Below are positions 32,187 through 44,011 of a stretch of DNA of 64,000 bases, piece after piece; the stretch's first letter is position 1, and every line of letters begins with the position of its first letter. Source of the stretch: Prinsepia uniflora (lineage: Eukaryota > Streptophyta > Magnoliopsida > Rosales > Rosaceae); contig CM064864.1 of NCBI GenBank assembly GCA_032719365.1, positions 3,558,817 through 3,622,816 on the forward strand, written 5' to 3'. Below the pieces are notes generated by a model, which saw nothing but the letters and a program-made list of their open reading frames with translations, was not told the DNA's origin and did no database searches. The translations under genes were made by a program, and so were the position numbers.

Positions 32187-34994
32187 TGACAGGACTTATC
32201 CCAATCCCCCTGGGATTAGTGCGGGATGACCATGCTCCCGTCTGACACGAAGTGTCAGACAAGGGATATTTTCGACCCTTGCCCTCCCGCGCTATCAGAG
32301 TACGCCAGAATCCGGAGGAGGTAGGTGATATCTCGGTCTCTGCTACAGTCCACATCCGATGTCAACCTGAAGGGCAATCAAAACATTAAAAACTGTGAGT
32401 GGACAAAACAAAAGTTTATAAAAACATTTCATAAGACATTTGTACCCTCCACTAAAAAGAATGCATGCATTCGAAAACCATTTATCTAAAACAAACCATA
32501 TGTGGGACTAAGCCCAAAGCAGATATAAACCAAGGTCGAAAGGACCACAATGAAAACGACCATACGGGCCACTGCCCAAATCCATAAGGGACTCGGCCCC
32601 AAACCATAAAGAAACACCTGTGCACACCTGTGCACACCACATATCATATATATACATATAAGTCACACAACCAATCCTGTCACAGTATCCAAAGCTACGC
32701 GCGTGCTACCCGGGTCTCAATCCGAGTCATCTCAAAGTCAAGGTCAATGTCTGCAGACCACTGACCCTACCCGAGGTAATAGTAACCATAGCCTTCCTGA
32801 GAGTAAGGAACCCAACTAGGGGGTGACTCCACTCAGTCGGTGCTCCGTGACTACTCCGGGGTCCACCCAGGCCAACGACCCTCCCCGGAGGAGATAATAG
32901 AAGTAAAGGAAGGTAGATGAACATATATATACATAGCATAAACATTCATGACCGGTTCCCCTGAACCGTCATGATCCATAATATCCATAATCAGGTAACA
33001 TGCGGGTTCCCATAAACCGTCATGTACCGTAATAACATAACCGAGGTAACATGCCGGTTCCCATAAACCGTCATGTACCGTAATAACCAACAAGGGTTCA
33101 TGTCGGTTCCCATAAACCGTCATTAACCATGATACCATAACAAGGGTTCATGCAGGTTCCCATAAACCGTCATGAACCTGGGAATCCATTTAAGGTTCCC
33201 TGACCTGAAATCAAAACCGTAAAGTGACTGGGTCTCGTACCCGAACATAGGACATCAACTGGGCACCGTGCCCGGAATCTGAGGTCATATGCCCGAGACA
33301 AAACCAAATGGGTCTCATACCCGAGTTTATCCTTTTATAAATCCAAAACCATTTCATTAAAACCAATAAAGAAATACAGACCCGTATAAGCACCGTCTAA
33401 GGCCGAAACCTCGAAATACGTGCTTATACGTAACCACATACAAATGCACCCATGGCATTACAAACAAGCATTTAAAACATATAATAAACATTTATGCATG
33501 CACCAATTTAGAAAACAAGATCCACTCACAGACCAAGCTGCCGCCTCGATTTGCGTGCTATACGGCTCCCCGAGCCGATCACCGTCACCGGGACATGATG
33601 ATGATCGCCTCGATTTGCGTGTCACGCTCCCATTGGCTCACAGTCTGACATGTCAGTCTGACATTGTCAGATCTAACATGATGACGTCATCCCTGACATG
33701 ATGACGTCCTCAGGATGACATCATCAGTCATCCCTGCCTCCTCGCCGGGTCGACCCAAATGTCTACAACCGGGTCGCCGTGACCCGCGGCTTGACCCGGC
33801 CGGTTCTCCGCCGTCCGGCCACCAAAACCGTTCCCGTTTGTCCCATTTTCATCCTCTAATCCTAACCTAGGGTTCTATGACATTAAAATGGAAGGAAAAC
33901 ACCGAAAACCATACCTTCGAGCTTGGCCATGGCGGCCGTGCATTCCTCCGCCGTTCACGGCCGTTCCAGGCCATCTAACCTTCAAAAACAATCCCATTTC
34001 TCTCCTAGGTCCCCCAGAAGCACAACCCAATCATTAGTTTCAATTAAAACCTAACTAAAATAAAACTTGGATTTTTTAATATTTTCACCTCACGGGTCGA
34101 GCTCCTCCGCCGTGTCCTCCGTCGTCCGTCGCCGTGACTCGCCGTCCCAGCCTCTCTGTCCTTCCCTCCCGTCACTCACGGTCACACCCAATCAATGAAT
34201 GGTAATGGGGTGTGTGTGTTTCGGTTTTTGAAAGAAAATGGAGAAAATGGGGTTATGGGGTTTCGGGTGGTAAGGAAACAAAGAAGAAGAGGGATGGCTG
34301 ATCAGATGTGAGAATGAGAGATGGAGGGTGAGGATTTAAAGATGAGATTGAAATGGATGGCTAGGATTTAAGGTTGTTAGGTTTAATTATAAAATAATTA
34401 AAATAATAATATTTTATTACATAGATCTACCAATTGGGGGATTTAGCCAATAGGATGAGTGACACTTGTCACTCATCCATGGGACCCACCAAAATATCTG
34501 CCCAATCAGATTTCGCCAAATCGTCCCCGTCTCGAAGTTCGTGCATAGTGAAATCGAACTTCCGTGACCCATAACTCTCCCGTTCGAAGTCCGATTTCAG
34601 TGTGCCGCCTGCCTATGGATTCGTATCGTCCTTATCTACGTAATGGTCATCGGCCCTCGGCCATCGGACATCCCGGTCAAAAAGTCAACATTTGACTCAT
34701 CTTTAACCAAAATTACCAAAATTCCCCTACACTTCCAAACGTCATAACTTCCTCCTCGAACGTCGGAATTGAACGTGCCACCTGTCTATGAACTCGTGAC
34801 GTCACGAACTACGTAACGGTCATCGGTCAAAGTCCATTTGACCGCCCGATTGAAAAGTCAATGTTTTGCCACCACCAGGGGCAAAACGGTCATTTCGCAT
34901 CGTTCGTCCGATTTTGCCCTACTAATCACCGATTAATCGAACTAATCGTGATTAGTCACTAATCTAATCTAGGAATTTGGGACGGGTCGTTACA
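32187..34994 (-). repeat. Tek-E solo LTR in Tek-A gag, target duplication CGGCA
   Basis: 2808 bp, reverse orientation to the Tek-E copy at 26576. On the plus strand TGACAGGAC to GGTCGTTACA, with CGGCA at 32182-32186 and 34995-34999. It falls at about codon 15 of gag. Contains the cassette 33529 to 32367, a hairpin repeat array (32947-33174), a TGACGTCA-type cluster (33654-33735) and the palindrome at 34453-34478. Confidence 0.97.
32947..33174. repeat. five tandem hairpin repeats in Tek-E LTR
   Basis: Five units of about 40-55 bp, each with CATG..GGTTCCCATAAACCGTCATG-type sequence. CATGNCGGTT and AACCGNCATG are complementary around a short loop, so every unit is a dyad. Units differ mainly in the spacers. 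Confidence 0.88.
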
Positions 34995-34999
34995 CGGCA

Positions 35000-35040
35000 T
35001 CACCATCAGGTCGTGGAGGGGGTTCGCGTCGCGGAGGCAT
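35000..35040 (-). pseudogene. Tek-A (first copy) gag start
   Basis: ATG at 35040 gives MPPRREPPPRPDGDA, in frame with AESASIERAQ on the other side of the Tek-E solo LTR at 32186. Start chosen because MPPRR-type starts follow the primer site in all Tekay copies of the window. Confidence 0.85.
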
Positions 35041-35125
35041 GGCTGATCGTCCTTCTCTGAAAGAGGCATAAGTTAGTACAATAATCAAGGCACACCCGAG
35101 TGCCGGACACGAATCGTAAACCTAG

Positions 35126-35137
35126 GCTCTGATACCA
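35126..35137 (-). other. Tek-A primer-binding site
   Basis: Minus strand TGGTATCAGAGC (initiator tRNA-Met type), two bases from the LTR end at 35140. Confidence 0.92.
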
Positions 35138-35187
35138 ATTGACAGGACCCAGCCCGATTAACGCCTCGATAATCGGGAAGCATCCTG

Positions 35188-38100
35188 TGTAACAACCCGT
35201 CCCGAGAGCCGGGATTACGATAGTGATTAAGGTGTGATTATTGAGGTTAAGCAGTGGGTAGGTGGTCCCGATGGGTCCATGAGCGTAGAATGACGATTTT
35301 GCCCCTGGTTCGGGCAAATAGTTGACTTTTAGTTGGGAGGTTGATTTGAGTGTTGATCGGTGACTAGGACGTAGTTTAGGATGTCACGAATCCATAGGCA
35401 AGTGGCACGCCTGATTCCGACATCCGAGGAGGAAGTTGTGATGTTCGGAAGGTCGAGGGCATAACTGTAATTTGGGTAAATTAAGGGGAAAAGTTGACTT
35501 TTTGAATAATCGAGTTTTGGTAGGTTGACCTAGGATGGTTAGATAGATTCCGTCGTCCTGAGTTCGATGACAGGCGGCACGTCTTCATCGGACTTACGTG
35601 GCGAGAGTTACGGGTCTAGGAAGTTTTGGTTAAATCTTAAATATGAGTTAAAAAGAAGGGTATTTTGGTCATTGTGGTACATTGGGATTTGTGCACAGAG
35701 GAAAGGAATGGACGGCTGGGATTAGGCCATGTGGGAGTGTGTGGAGTGGATTGTGACATGTGGCATGTGTGTAGAGGATTCTGGTGGAATCCTGTATGTG
35801 CGCGGTCCCAATTATTTGGGTGCACCTGTGTGTGCCCGTGTGTTGTTCTTCGACACAGACAGAAACAGAGGGTGAGGAATGGGGAGCAATTGATCGACTC
35901 AGTGCAAGGGGGGAGTGAAGAGTGCTTGTGAGAGTGACATGGAGGAGAGTTTGAGTAGGTGGTCGTGTTTTGGTGGCGACATCGTGCACGACGTCACGGA
36001 GGCGGCACGGTTGCAGTTTTGGGGAAACAGAGAGGCTGTGATACAAGGGTGGTGACTACGCCGTGTGGTGGCTCAAACCAAGGCAGAGCGAGCTGCAGGA
36101 GGCTGCAGGGAGTCCAACGAGCACCGTGGCACGCGACGGTGCGCACGACGGAGACGCGATCGAAAGGTGAGATCTTTTGCTCTGCTTTTCCCGTGCTGCT
36201 CAATTTGAAAGTCGTGAGGTTGGGCTGAGAGTCGAGAGGAATGGAGGTCAGGGTGAGGTTCAGGAGGGTCCTAGGCGTTGACTAGGATGGTCGCCGTGAC
36301 GGGGGTGTACACGGCGGAGGTTAGCACGACGGGGGTACCTGTATGCTCTGTTTTGCCGTGATGTTCAAACGGCTAGTCGTGACGTTTGGGTAAGAATCGA
36401 CGGTCAAGGTGAGTCGGGTTAGGCTTAGAAGGGTCCTAGGAAGAGGTTGGTGAAGCCACCATGAAGGGGGAAGTCGTGGGTGGCCGGAAAGGAAAACAGG
36501 GGTTTTGAGTTGTCTGGTTTGAGCTTTAGTCGACGGGCTAGGGACAGAGTCGAGGTTAGGAGTGTTGGGGAATCGATAGGGTAGGCCTAGACGATGAGAA
36601 TGGTGAAGGAAGGGAAGGAATGGAGACGGGACGGTGGAGAACCGCTCTCGCCGGTTCGAATTACAGACACTGTATCGAACCGGGTTTGTTCGAGGTAGGG
36701 GATGCACTGTAGCAGCGCGTGAGGGCCACGCGCAGCCACTTTGGGCGGCGCGTGGGGGCGCGTGCGGCGGCGTATGGAGAAACGGTCAACATGGTTTTTG
36801 GTCTAGGAGTTGTGGTGAGTTCAATGGAGTTGGTTTCGGGTCAATCGGAAGTCGTTTGAATGTAGTTCCGCGAGGGTGAAGGTTTAGGGTCCCGGGTTTT
36901 AGGTTTTCGATTCGGGGATTTTTGAGGGAATTTAGGTAAACCTTCGTAGACGTGTTAGTGACGTAATTTGACGGTGATTGACAGGATCGGGATTTTCGGA
37001 GGAAGCCGAGGAACGGGCTGGACGTTCGGGACGCGAGTAGGGCTCAGTACTGTGAGTGGACCCTTTCTCTAAACTCGAACATGCATAACTGTTTTCTATA
37101 ATTGTTTTATGGTTTTGATTATGATTCTATGTTTATCGAATATGTTTTGGTTGGTTTTACATTATTATACGTTTTTCAAGGAAATTGGTTTTTAGCACGT
37201 TTTACGAGGAATGGTTGGTTTCTGGAATTTATGCTATGGTTTTGGGATTTCAAAAGATAAGTGGTTTTCAATGGTTATAAGTGGATTTTGGAACTTGCTT
37301 TCAATGATCAAGGTTTTTGGTTCTAGAAACGGATTTCGGAAATGGAAGTTGGTTTTCAAGGGGAAAGTGGCTTCCGGATTTGGGTTCGGAATGACGGTTC
37401 TGGATGCCGGAAGGGTGTCGGACCGGTGATTCCGGATTCGGGTTTGGATATGGACTGGTACATGGTTTTCAAATGATTTGGGATTGGATTTGCTGGATCT
37501 GGATATTGGGTTTAAAGACTCGGATATATGTGACGGGGGACCGGCCGGATTGGGTTTAAAGACCCGGATTGAGTTTAAAGACTCGGGAGTTTAAAGACTC
37601 GGATATATATTGATTTTCCCCGTAGGCCTTGAGTTTAAAGACTCGGGAGTTTAAAGACTCGGATATGATTAAGGCCTGGATTGAGTTTAAAGACTCGGAT
37701 AGGTCCAGCAGGTTCGATCGAGGAAATGAGGATTTGATACGGTTTCTGATACTCACGCTATGGTTTCTTATGATATTTTATAGTGTTTCTGTTTTTATGA
37801 TGTTTTATAATGAGTATTTTACAACTGTGTTCATAACTGTTGGTTATGCATGTGGTTTCAAAACGGAGGGTTAAACTCGGTTTTCATATAACGTGGTTTT
37901 GAACTTTTTGTACTTTCTGGTCCACTCACATTTTCTGTTTTAAATTGCCCTCCAGGTTGTGGAGCTAGCGCGGGGTCTTAACGTCGAGGCAGTGTCCGAG
38001 GCATAGAAGTGACGTGAGGGATCCTGGAATAGTTCAAAGTCTTCCGCGTGCGTGTAATTTATCGGTTTTTATTTTCCTTGTAATTTAGTGCTATGCTCTG

Positions 38101-38244
38101 TAAACGATAGGGTTGGGATATTTTGTTTAATTACTCCTGCGTCTGACTGGGTTGCGTGAGTGTTCCTTAGGTGTTGTGTCGGGGAGTCAGACGGGAGCGG
38201 GATTTACCTCGGGTTTCGGGGTGAAACCGGGGTGGGTCCTGACA
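35188..38244 (+). repeat. Tek-F solo LTR in Tek-A LTR, target duplication TCCTG
   Basis: 3057 bp, TGTAACAACCCGTCCCGAG to GGTGGGTCCTGACA, with TCCTG at 35183-35187 and 38245-38249. The empty site is at 22303-22307 in the other Tek-A LTR. Contains the cassette 37052-37955 and a GAGTTTAAAGACTC array (37508-37698). GC-rich open stretches around 35700-36750 show no known domain. Confidence 0.97.
37508..37698. repeat. GAGTTTAAAGACTC repeat array (Tek-F)
   Basis: About seven copies of the near-palindrome GAGTTTAAAGACTC(GG) inside the cassette; reverse-complement family of the Tek-A array. Confidence 0.9.
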
Positions 38245-38804
38245 TCCTGCTCCAATCTGACAATCGAATCCAAAAGACCGGAAAACAAATAATATTACAA
38301 CACACCCATTGACAGACCAGGGAGATTAAACAAATACATCCGACTGGACGTCAAGTCCACAGTTTCACAGAGCATAATATTACAAAACAGGTTAAAGAAC
38401 AAATCCTACTATGTGAACTAACTACTCCGCAACGGAAAACTTTATGCCTCCGCCTCTGCCTCGGCGCTTGCCCCCGCACTTGTACCACGACCTGGAGGGA
38501 ATTTAAAACAACAAAGTGTGAGTGGACCGAAACATAAGTTTTACAGAAAAACAGTTTTTCCGAAATCGGGTTCGCCCTCCAGTTTTGTAACACGCATGCA
38601 TAACCAAATATTCAAAAATCGCGTATTAAACCTTTGAAAACTCTTTTTCCCAAAACACATGAAAAACGTTACAGAGAATCGTTACAACTCATGTTAAACA
38701 ATTTAATATTACCAGAATCCAGAAACCGTCATTTTGAAACATCAATTTGCACAAATCAAGTAATAAGTGAATCGATAATCACAATTATGCCGTTGGATCC
38801 ATCT

Positions 38805-39031
38805 GAGTCTTTAAACTCAATATCAGGCCTTCCCGGGATATCAACGAGTCTTTAAACTCAAAACATGATCAATAGGCCTCGGGGGTATCACAATAATCGA
38901 GTCTTTAAACTCACGAGTCTTTAATCTCAATCCGGGTCTTTAAACCCAATTTTCGGGCCCGCCCCCGTCATCAATAAGCCGGGTCTTTAAACCCAAAACC
39001 AGATCCAACAATCAACCGGGTCTTTAAACCT
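38805..39031. repeat. GAGTCTTTAAACTC repeat array (Tek-A middle LTR)
   Basis: Same array, order and spacing as 22863-23090. Confidence 0.9.
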
Positions 39032-41163
39032 AAAACCGTTTTTAAACACAATAAACCAGGATTCATCATAAACCGTTTTCCAACATCATTCCGAAATCAT
39101 ATCACGTCATAATAGGACTTATGTCCGAATTCACATGCAAATTCCAAAACATGCAATTTCCGAAATCGCTTCACAATTATATCAAAACATCATAAATCCG
39201 TAACATGCATAATCATATCCAGATACTTCACCAAAAACATCACGCATGCATAAGCGAAAACCGTAACCTCGAAATGCGTGAAATACGATAAATATCTCGA
39301 AAAGCGTGAAAACACGTAAAACCGAAATATCATCTCACCATCATAAAATCATATGCAAAACCATAAGATAAACAAGTAAAATAGTCATGCATGCCCAGTT
39401 TAGAAATCAAAAAGTCCACTCACAGTTTTAGGACGCGTCAATCGCGTCCCGCGCGCTCCTCCGTAGCTTCGGAAGTGTCCGGGCCTGTAAAAATGTATAA
39501 GGAGGGTTACAAACATCCCAAAATAACTCGTAGGATTTTTCCTAATTTTCCCGGATTTTTCGGCGAAAATAAACTTAGAGACATAACCTTCTGGACTCCC
39601 GAAATTATCCCGAATGACTCCCGAGCCACTCGAACTCTAAAGATAAAATGTTAATTAAACTGAAAGGATTAAATCTCATGTTGACCGTGATCGGAGTTAA
39701 CATCGCACGCGCCGTCACGCGCCGCCCAAAGTGGCTGCGCGTGAAGGCCACGCGCCAAGCTACAATACCTTCGTCCTTACCCGGATAGACTGATAAACGG
39801 GTCTATTACCCGCGACTCAACTCGACCAGTTCAAGCTCAATTCTCAATCAATTCCTCTCGTTTTCAATCCTATTATCTTCTCTAATCCGTTAATTTTAGG
39901 TCTGTATTGATGATTAACCTCGACTAACACCAAAACGACCCAACTCAAGCTCAAACAGTCGAACAAGTCGACGTCTGGAACTCACCCTACACGGTTCCAT
40001 TTCCAAATTAACTTCACCAGTAGCCTAATGGGACTTATACGAACACAAAAGCACAATCAATTGAACTTGCCGTTACCTGGAAGTCGTCGTCCTCAACACT
40101 GGTTTTCCTCTGAAACTGAGACTCAGGTTCCCGGCCAACCAGTCCTCCTCCTCCTTCGATTTTTGCACGGTTGTGCTCGAAGTGACCCCAGAAGTCTAAA
40201 ACGGCCCTTGGTTTCGTTCAATTCACTTGATCTCGCGCACGGTTATGTTTCTGCTGCTCCCAGAAAGCTCTCTGTGTGTCTGAAATGGTCCCAAAACCCG
40301 TAGGAAATGAACTCTGAGATTTCCCCCCAAAAAACCCGAACTATTTCCTCGCGGTTTTCTCTCAATCTCCCTCAGTCTCTCCACAGCCGAATGACTCCAA
40401 ATGAGCTCCCAAACTGAAAGGAAGTCGGATAATCGATCAAAGCGGCCAGCAACCCGTGGGAGACCAACTGATTCCTCTCTAAAAATGTCTCCCACGCACA
40501 CAGAAGCCACAGCCATTTCTTTAACCCAGCCCGTGCTCTATGTGGCCTCAGTTCGTTCACCAATGTCCCCCACTGCCTCAATCAACTTAAACAATGCATC
40601 TGATCATTCCACTAGGCCATAAACAATTGAACGCACAAGACACCATGGCCGTGCACTCTGTTTTCCACGGTCGTGAACAGTATCCCTTGTAAAAAGACCA
40701 AAATGCCCCTCTGTGCAATAATTACCAAAATGCCCTCCAACTTCTGTGACCCGTACTCGGCCACCCGATGTCCGTTTCACGCGTGCCGCCTGTCGTTGTA
40801 CTCGGGGCGTCGAGACGAACCTAACGGTCTTCGAGTCATGTGAAAACCAAATGTCAAACAAAATGTCAACTTTTTCCCCTATAACGTCCAAATTACGATA
40901 ATGCCCCTGAACTTCCGCACGTCATAACTTTCACCCTGTTCGTCCGAATCGGACGTGCCACCTGTCTATTAACTCGTGACGTCCCGAACTACGTCACGGT
41001 CATCACTCAACGCCCGTTCGACCGTCCAATCAAAAAGTCAACAATTTGACCATACGAATCACAAGGGTAAAACCGTCTTTTTATTCAATATTTTACAATA
41101 TTACATTTTCAGAATGTCCGGGGCGTTACAATCTCCCCCCTTAAGAAATTTTGTCCCGAAATT

Positions 41164-43774
41164 TCAAGGAAACAAGTAGGGGAACTGTTCTCGCATCTGC
41201 GCCTCGGGTTCCCATGTGGCTTCCTCCACATTCTGGTTCCTCCAGAGAACCTTTACCAGAGGAACGGTCTTCCGACGTAGCACCTTATCCTTCCTGTCCA
41301 AAATCTGCACTGGCTGTTCCTCAAAGCTCAAGTCTTCTCGGAGTTCAATGGGTTGTTCCTCCAGTACATGAGATGCGTCAAACACATATTTCCGCAACAT
41401 CGACACATGGAAAACATCGTGGACCCTCGAAAGTTCTGGCGGTAGTGCTAACCTGTAGGCCACCAGGCCAATCCTCTCGGTAATCTCATACGGTCCGATA
41501 TAACGAGGGCTCAACTTCCCTCGCCTGCCGAATCTCACCACACCATTCCAAGGGGACAATTTCAGAAATACCCGATCTCCGACCGCAAACTCAAGATCTC
41601 GAATCCGTTGGTCCACATAGCTCTTTTGTCTGTCCTGGGCTGCCTTGAGCCGATCTCTGATGAGTTTGACCTTCTCGGTTGTCAGTTCCACCAATTCGGA
41701 TTTAGTCAGCTTCCTTTCACCCACATCCGTCCAACACAACGGGGTTCTGCACTGCCGTCCGTAAAAGGCTTCGTACGGAGCCATCCCAATGCTCGTCTGA
41801 TAGCTGTTGTTGTAGGAAAATTCCATCAAGGCTAGATGTGATTCCCAAGTGTCCTGAAATTGCAGAACTCAAGCTCGCATCATATCCTCCAATATCTGGA
41901 TGGTCCGCTCAGACTGGCCGTCAGTCTGAGGATGAAATGCAGTACTGAAACGGAGTTTCGTCCCAAAGGCTTCTTGTAAACTCTGCCAAAACCGAGAAGT
42001 AAACCTCGGGTCTCTGTCAGAAACTATTGATTCTGGAGTACCGTGCAAACGGATGATCTCGTCGATAAACAACTGAGCCAACTGTGTCATTCTGAAGTTC
42101 TCTCGCATCGGTAAGAAATGAGCTGATTTCGTAAGCCTGTCCACAATCACTCAAACTCCATCGTGACCTCTGGGTGTCCTAGGAAGTCCAAACACAAAAT
42201 CCATCGTCAAGTGATCCCATTTCCATTCCAGGATAGGTAGGGGTTGCAAGGCTCCATAAGGTCGTTGTCACTCAGCCTTCACTTGCTGGCAAATCAGACA
42301 CTTGCTGGCAAATCAGACACCTGCTGACAAACTCGGCAATCTTCCGCTTCATACCCGGCCACCAGTAGTGCTCTCGCAAGGTACGATACATCTTGGTCCC
42401 ACCAGGATGCATCGCGTAGGCTGAACTATGAGCTTCGTCCAAGATCTCCTTCTTCAGTGCCTCAACGTCGGGCACACACAACCGTCCTTCTTTTAGCAAA
42501 GCTCCATCCTCCCTGACTGTGAAATCTAGCCGCTCACCAGCTTCCACTTCAATCCGAAGTACACATGAGACAGGATCTTGAGATTGAGCCTCAACGATCT
42601 GATCGATCAAAAGTGGTCTCACCTGAAAATTAGCCAGCAAGACACCTTGGCCATCCAAACCCAAATCAATGCTAGTCTTACGGAGTTCAACCAAAAGTGG
42701 TAAATGAACCGTCCGTAGATGTGCTACAGAATGCGTTGACTTCCGGCTTAGAGCATCAGCCACCACATTGGCTTTTCCAGGGTGGTACTCAATTGTGCAA
42801 TCATAGTCCTTAATTAGCTCTAGCCACCATCGTTGCCTCACATTTAACTCCTTCTGAGTGAACAAGTACTTCAGGCTTTTGTGATCCGTGAACATTCTGC
42901 AAGTCGCACCATACAAGTGATGTCTCCAAATTTTTAACGCATGCACAACAGCAGCTAATTCCAAGTTGTGCGTCGGATAATTGCGCTCATGCGGTTTCAA
43001 CTGGCGCGAAGCATAGGCAATCACTTTCCCATGCTGCATTAGTACACATCCCAAACCCTGTAAGGATGCATCACTGTACACCTCGAATTCCCCACCGTCG
43101 TCTGGAAGGGTCAGTATAGGAGCAGATGTCAACCTTTCCTTTTGCTCCCGAAAACTACGCTCACAATCGTCATCCCACTCAAACTTGACTCCCTTCTGCG
43201 TCAGTCGTGTCAACGGGACAACATGGGTAGAGAAACCCTCTACAAACCTCCTGTAGTAACCAGCCAAGCCCAAGAAACTTCTGACTTCAGTGACGGTCCT
43301 CGGTTGTTCCCACTTCGCCACTGCCTCAATTTTCTGAGAATCCACACTGATCCCGTCTGTTGAGATCACATGCCCCAAGAAACTCACGCTCGTCAGCCAA
43401 AACTGACACTTGCTGAGCTTCGCATACAACTGGTTTTCCCTCAAGGTACACAGCACCATCCTTAAGTGCTCCTCGTGCGCTTCCGCACTCCTCGAGTAGA
43501 CTAGGATATCGTCAATGAACACTATAACAAAGTGATCCAAGTATGGCTGCAACACTCGGTTCATCAAATCCATAAACGCTGCGGGTGCGTTGGTCAAACC
43601 AAACGGCATCACAAGGAACTCATAATGACCATATCGGGTCCTAAAGGCTGTCTTGGGTACATCCTCATCCTTAACCTGCAACTGATGATACCCAGAACGA
43701 AGATCAATTTTGGAGAAGTACTGCGCTCCTCGCAGCTGATCGAACAAATCATCGATCCGAGGCAACGGGTATTT
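41164..43774 (-). pseudogene. Tek-A (second copy) RT 3' part, RNase H, integrase, chromodomain
   Basis: Open for 498 codons from [12 protein letters not shown] (43765) through [83 protein letters not shown] and the integrase zinc finger to CLICQQV, so it holds RT from motif 2 on, a complete RNase H and a finger. A 19-bp tandem duplication (42280-42317) then shifts the frame. The core continues with a TGG-to-TGA stop (GV*VIVD, near 42150) and a TGC-to-TGA stop (RA*VLQF, near 41869). The last 222 codons, with the chromodomain [19 protein letters not shown] and [14 protein letters not shown], are open to TGA at 41164. The 5' part of RT, protease and gag are absent. Confidence 0.92.
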
Positions 43775-43785
43775 GCTCCTCGCAG
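43725..43785. other. Tek-A/Tek-B junction with 11-bp duplicated filler
   Basis: GCTCCTCGCAG occurs at 43725-43735 in normal Tek-A RT sequence and again at 43775-43785, exactly where Tek-A homology ends and Tek-B gag homology begins. Such templated filler is typical of end-joining repair. Confidence 0.7.
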
Positions 43786-43968
43786 TTCATCGTCTGGGGA
43801 CCCACACAATTTCGTGTTAAATCGTTTGTAGTTCACAGTGTACACTGTTTAACATCTAACTCCCAGTCCAGGGTCAATCTCATTCCGACCTCAATCACGA
43901 GGTCTTAGTTACCCTCGTATACCCGTCTTACCACCAGGTCGCGCGCGAGGCTTACGTTTCGGAGGCAT
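43786..43968 (-). pseudogene. Tek-B gag start fragment
   Basis: ATG at 43968 gives MPPKRKPRARPGGKTG, the Tekay gag start, followed by a stop after 19 codons. Nearly identical to 63124-63302. The rest of this gag-pol was lost at the junction with Tek-A. Confidence 0.8.
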
Positions 43969-43996
43969 GATGTGGCAACAGAATCAGCAACCTAGT

Positions 43997-44008
43997 GCTC
44001 TGATACAA
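43997..44008 (-). other. Tek-B primer-binding site, one mismatch
   Basis: Minus strand TTGTATCAGAGC instead of TGGTATCAGAGC, three bases from the LTR at 44012. Confidence 0.8.
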
Positions 44009-44011
44009 ATT

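Larger units (their letters stand above)
35140..41130 (-). repeat. Tek-A middle LTR (35140-35187 and 38250-41130), split by Tek-F solo LTR
   Basis: 48 + 2881 bp of Tek-A LTR around a Tek-F insertion. On its left side lie the primer site and gag start of the first Tek-A unit; on its right lie a polypurine tract and pol of a second unit. It therefore is the 5' LTR of the first and the 3' LTR of the second. Relative to 1-2106 it lacks a segment near 40215 between short TCAA repeats. Cassette: 39423 to 38492. Confidence 0.9.
22260..43774 (-). mobile_element. Tek-A chromovirus complex (LTR, internal, LTR, truncated internal)
   Basis: Minus-strand Tekay element. Pieces: LTR 22260-25108; internal 25109-35139 with two Tek-E solo LTRs; LTR 35140-41130 with one Tek-F solo LTR; second polypurine tract and pol 41131-43774, broken off within RT. 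The left LTR starts inside the Tek-B LTR remnant. The right end has no LTR and meets Tek-B gag at a scar with duplicated bases. Net of insertions, the first unit is about 10.4 kb. Confidence 0.85.

Noticed and set aside
35959..36228. GC-rich open reading frame in the Tek-F LTR (and its relatives near 36634 and 52535)
   Set aside because: No recognisable domain; the same DNA is open in several frames and sits inside a solo LTR, so openness is a composition effect.
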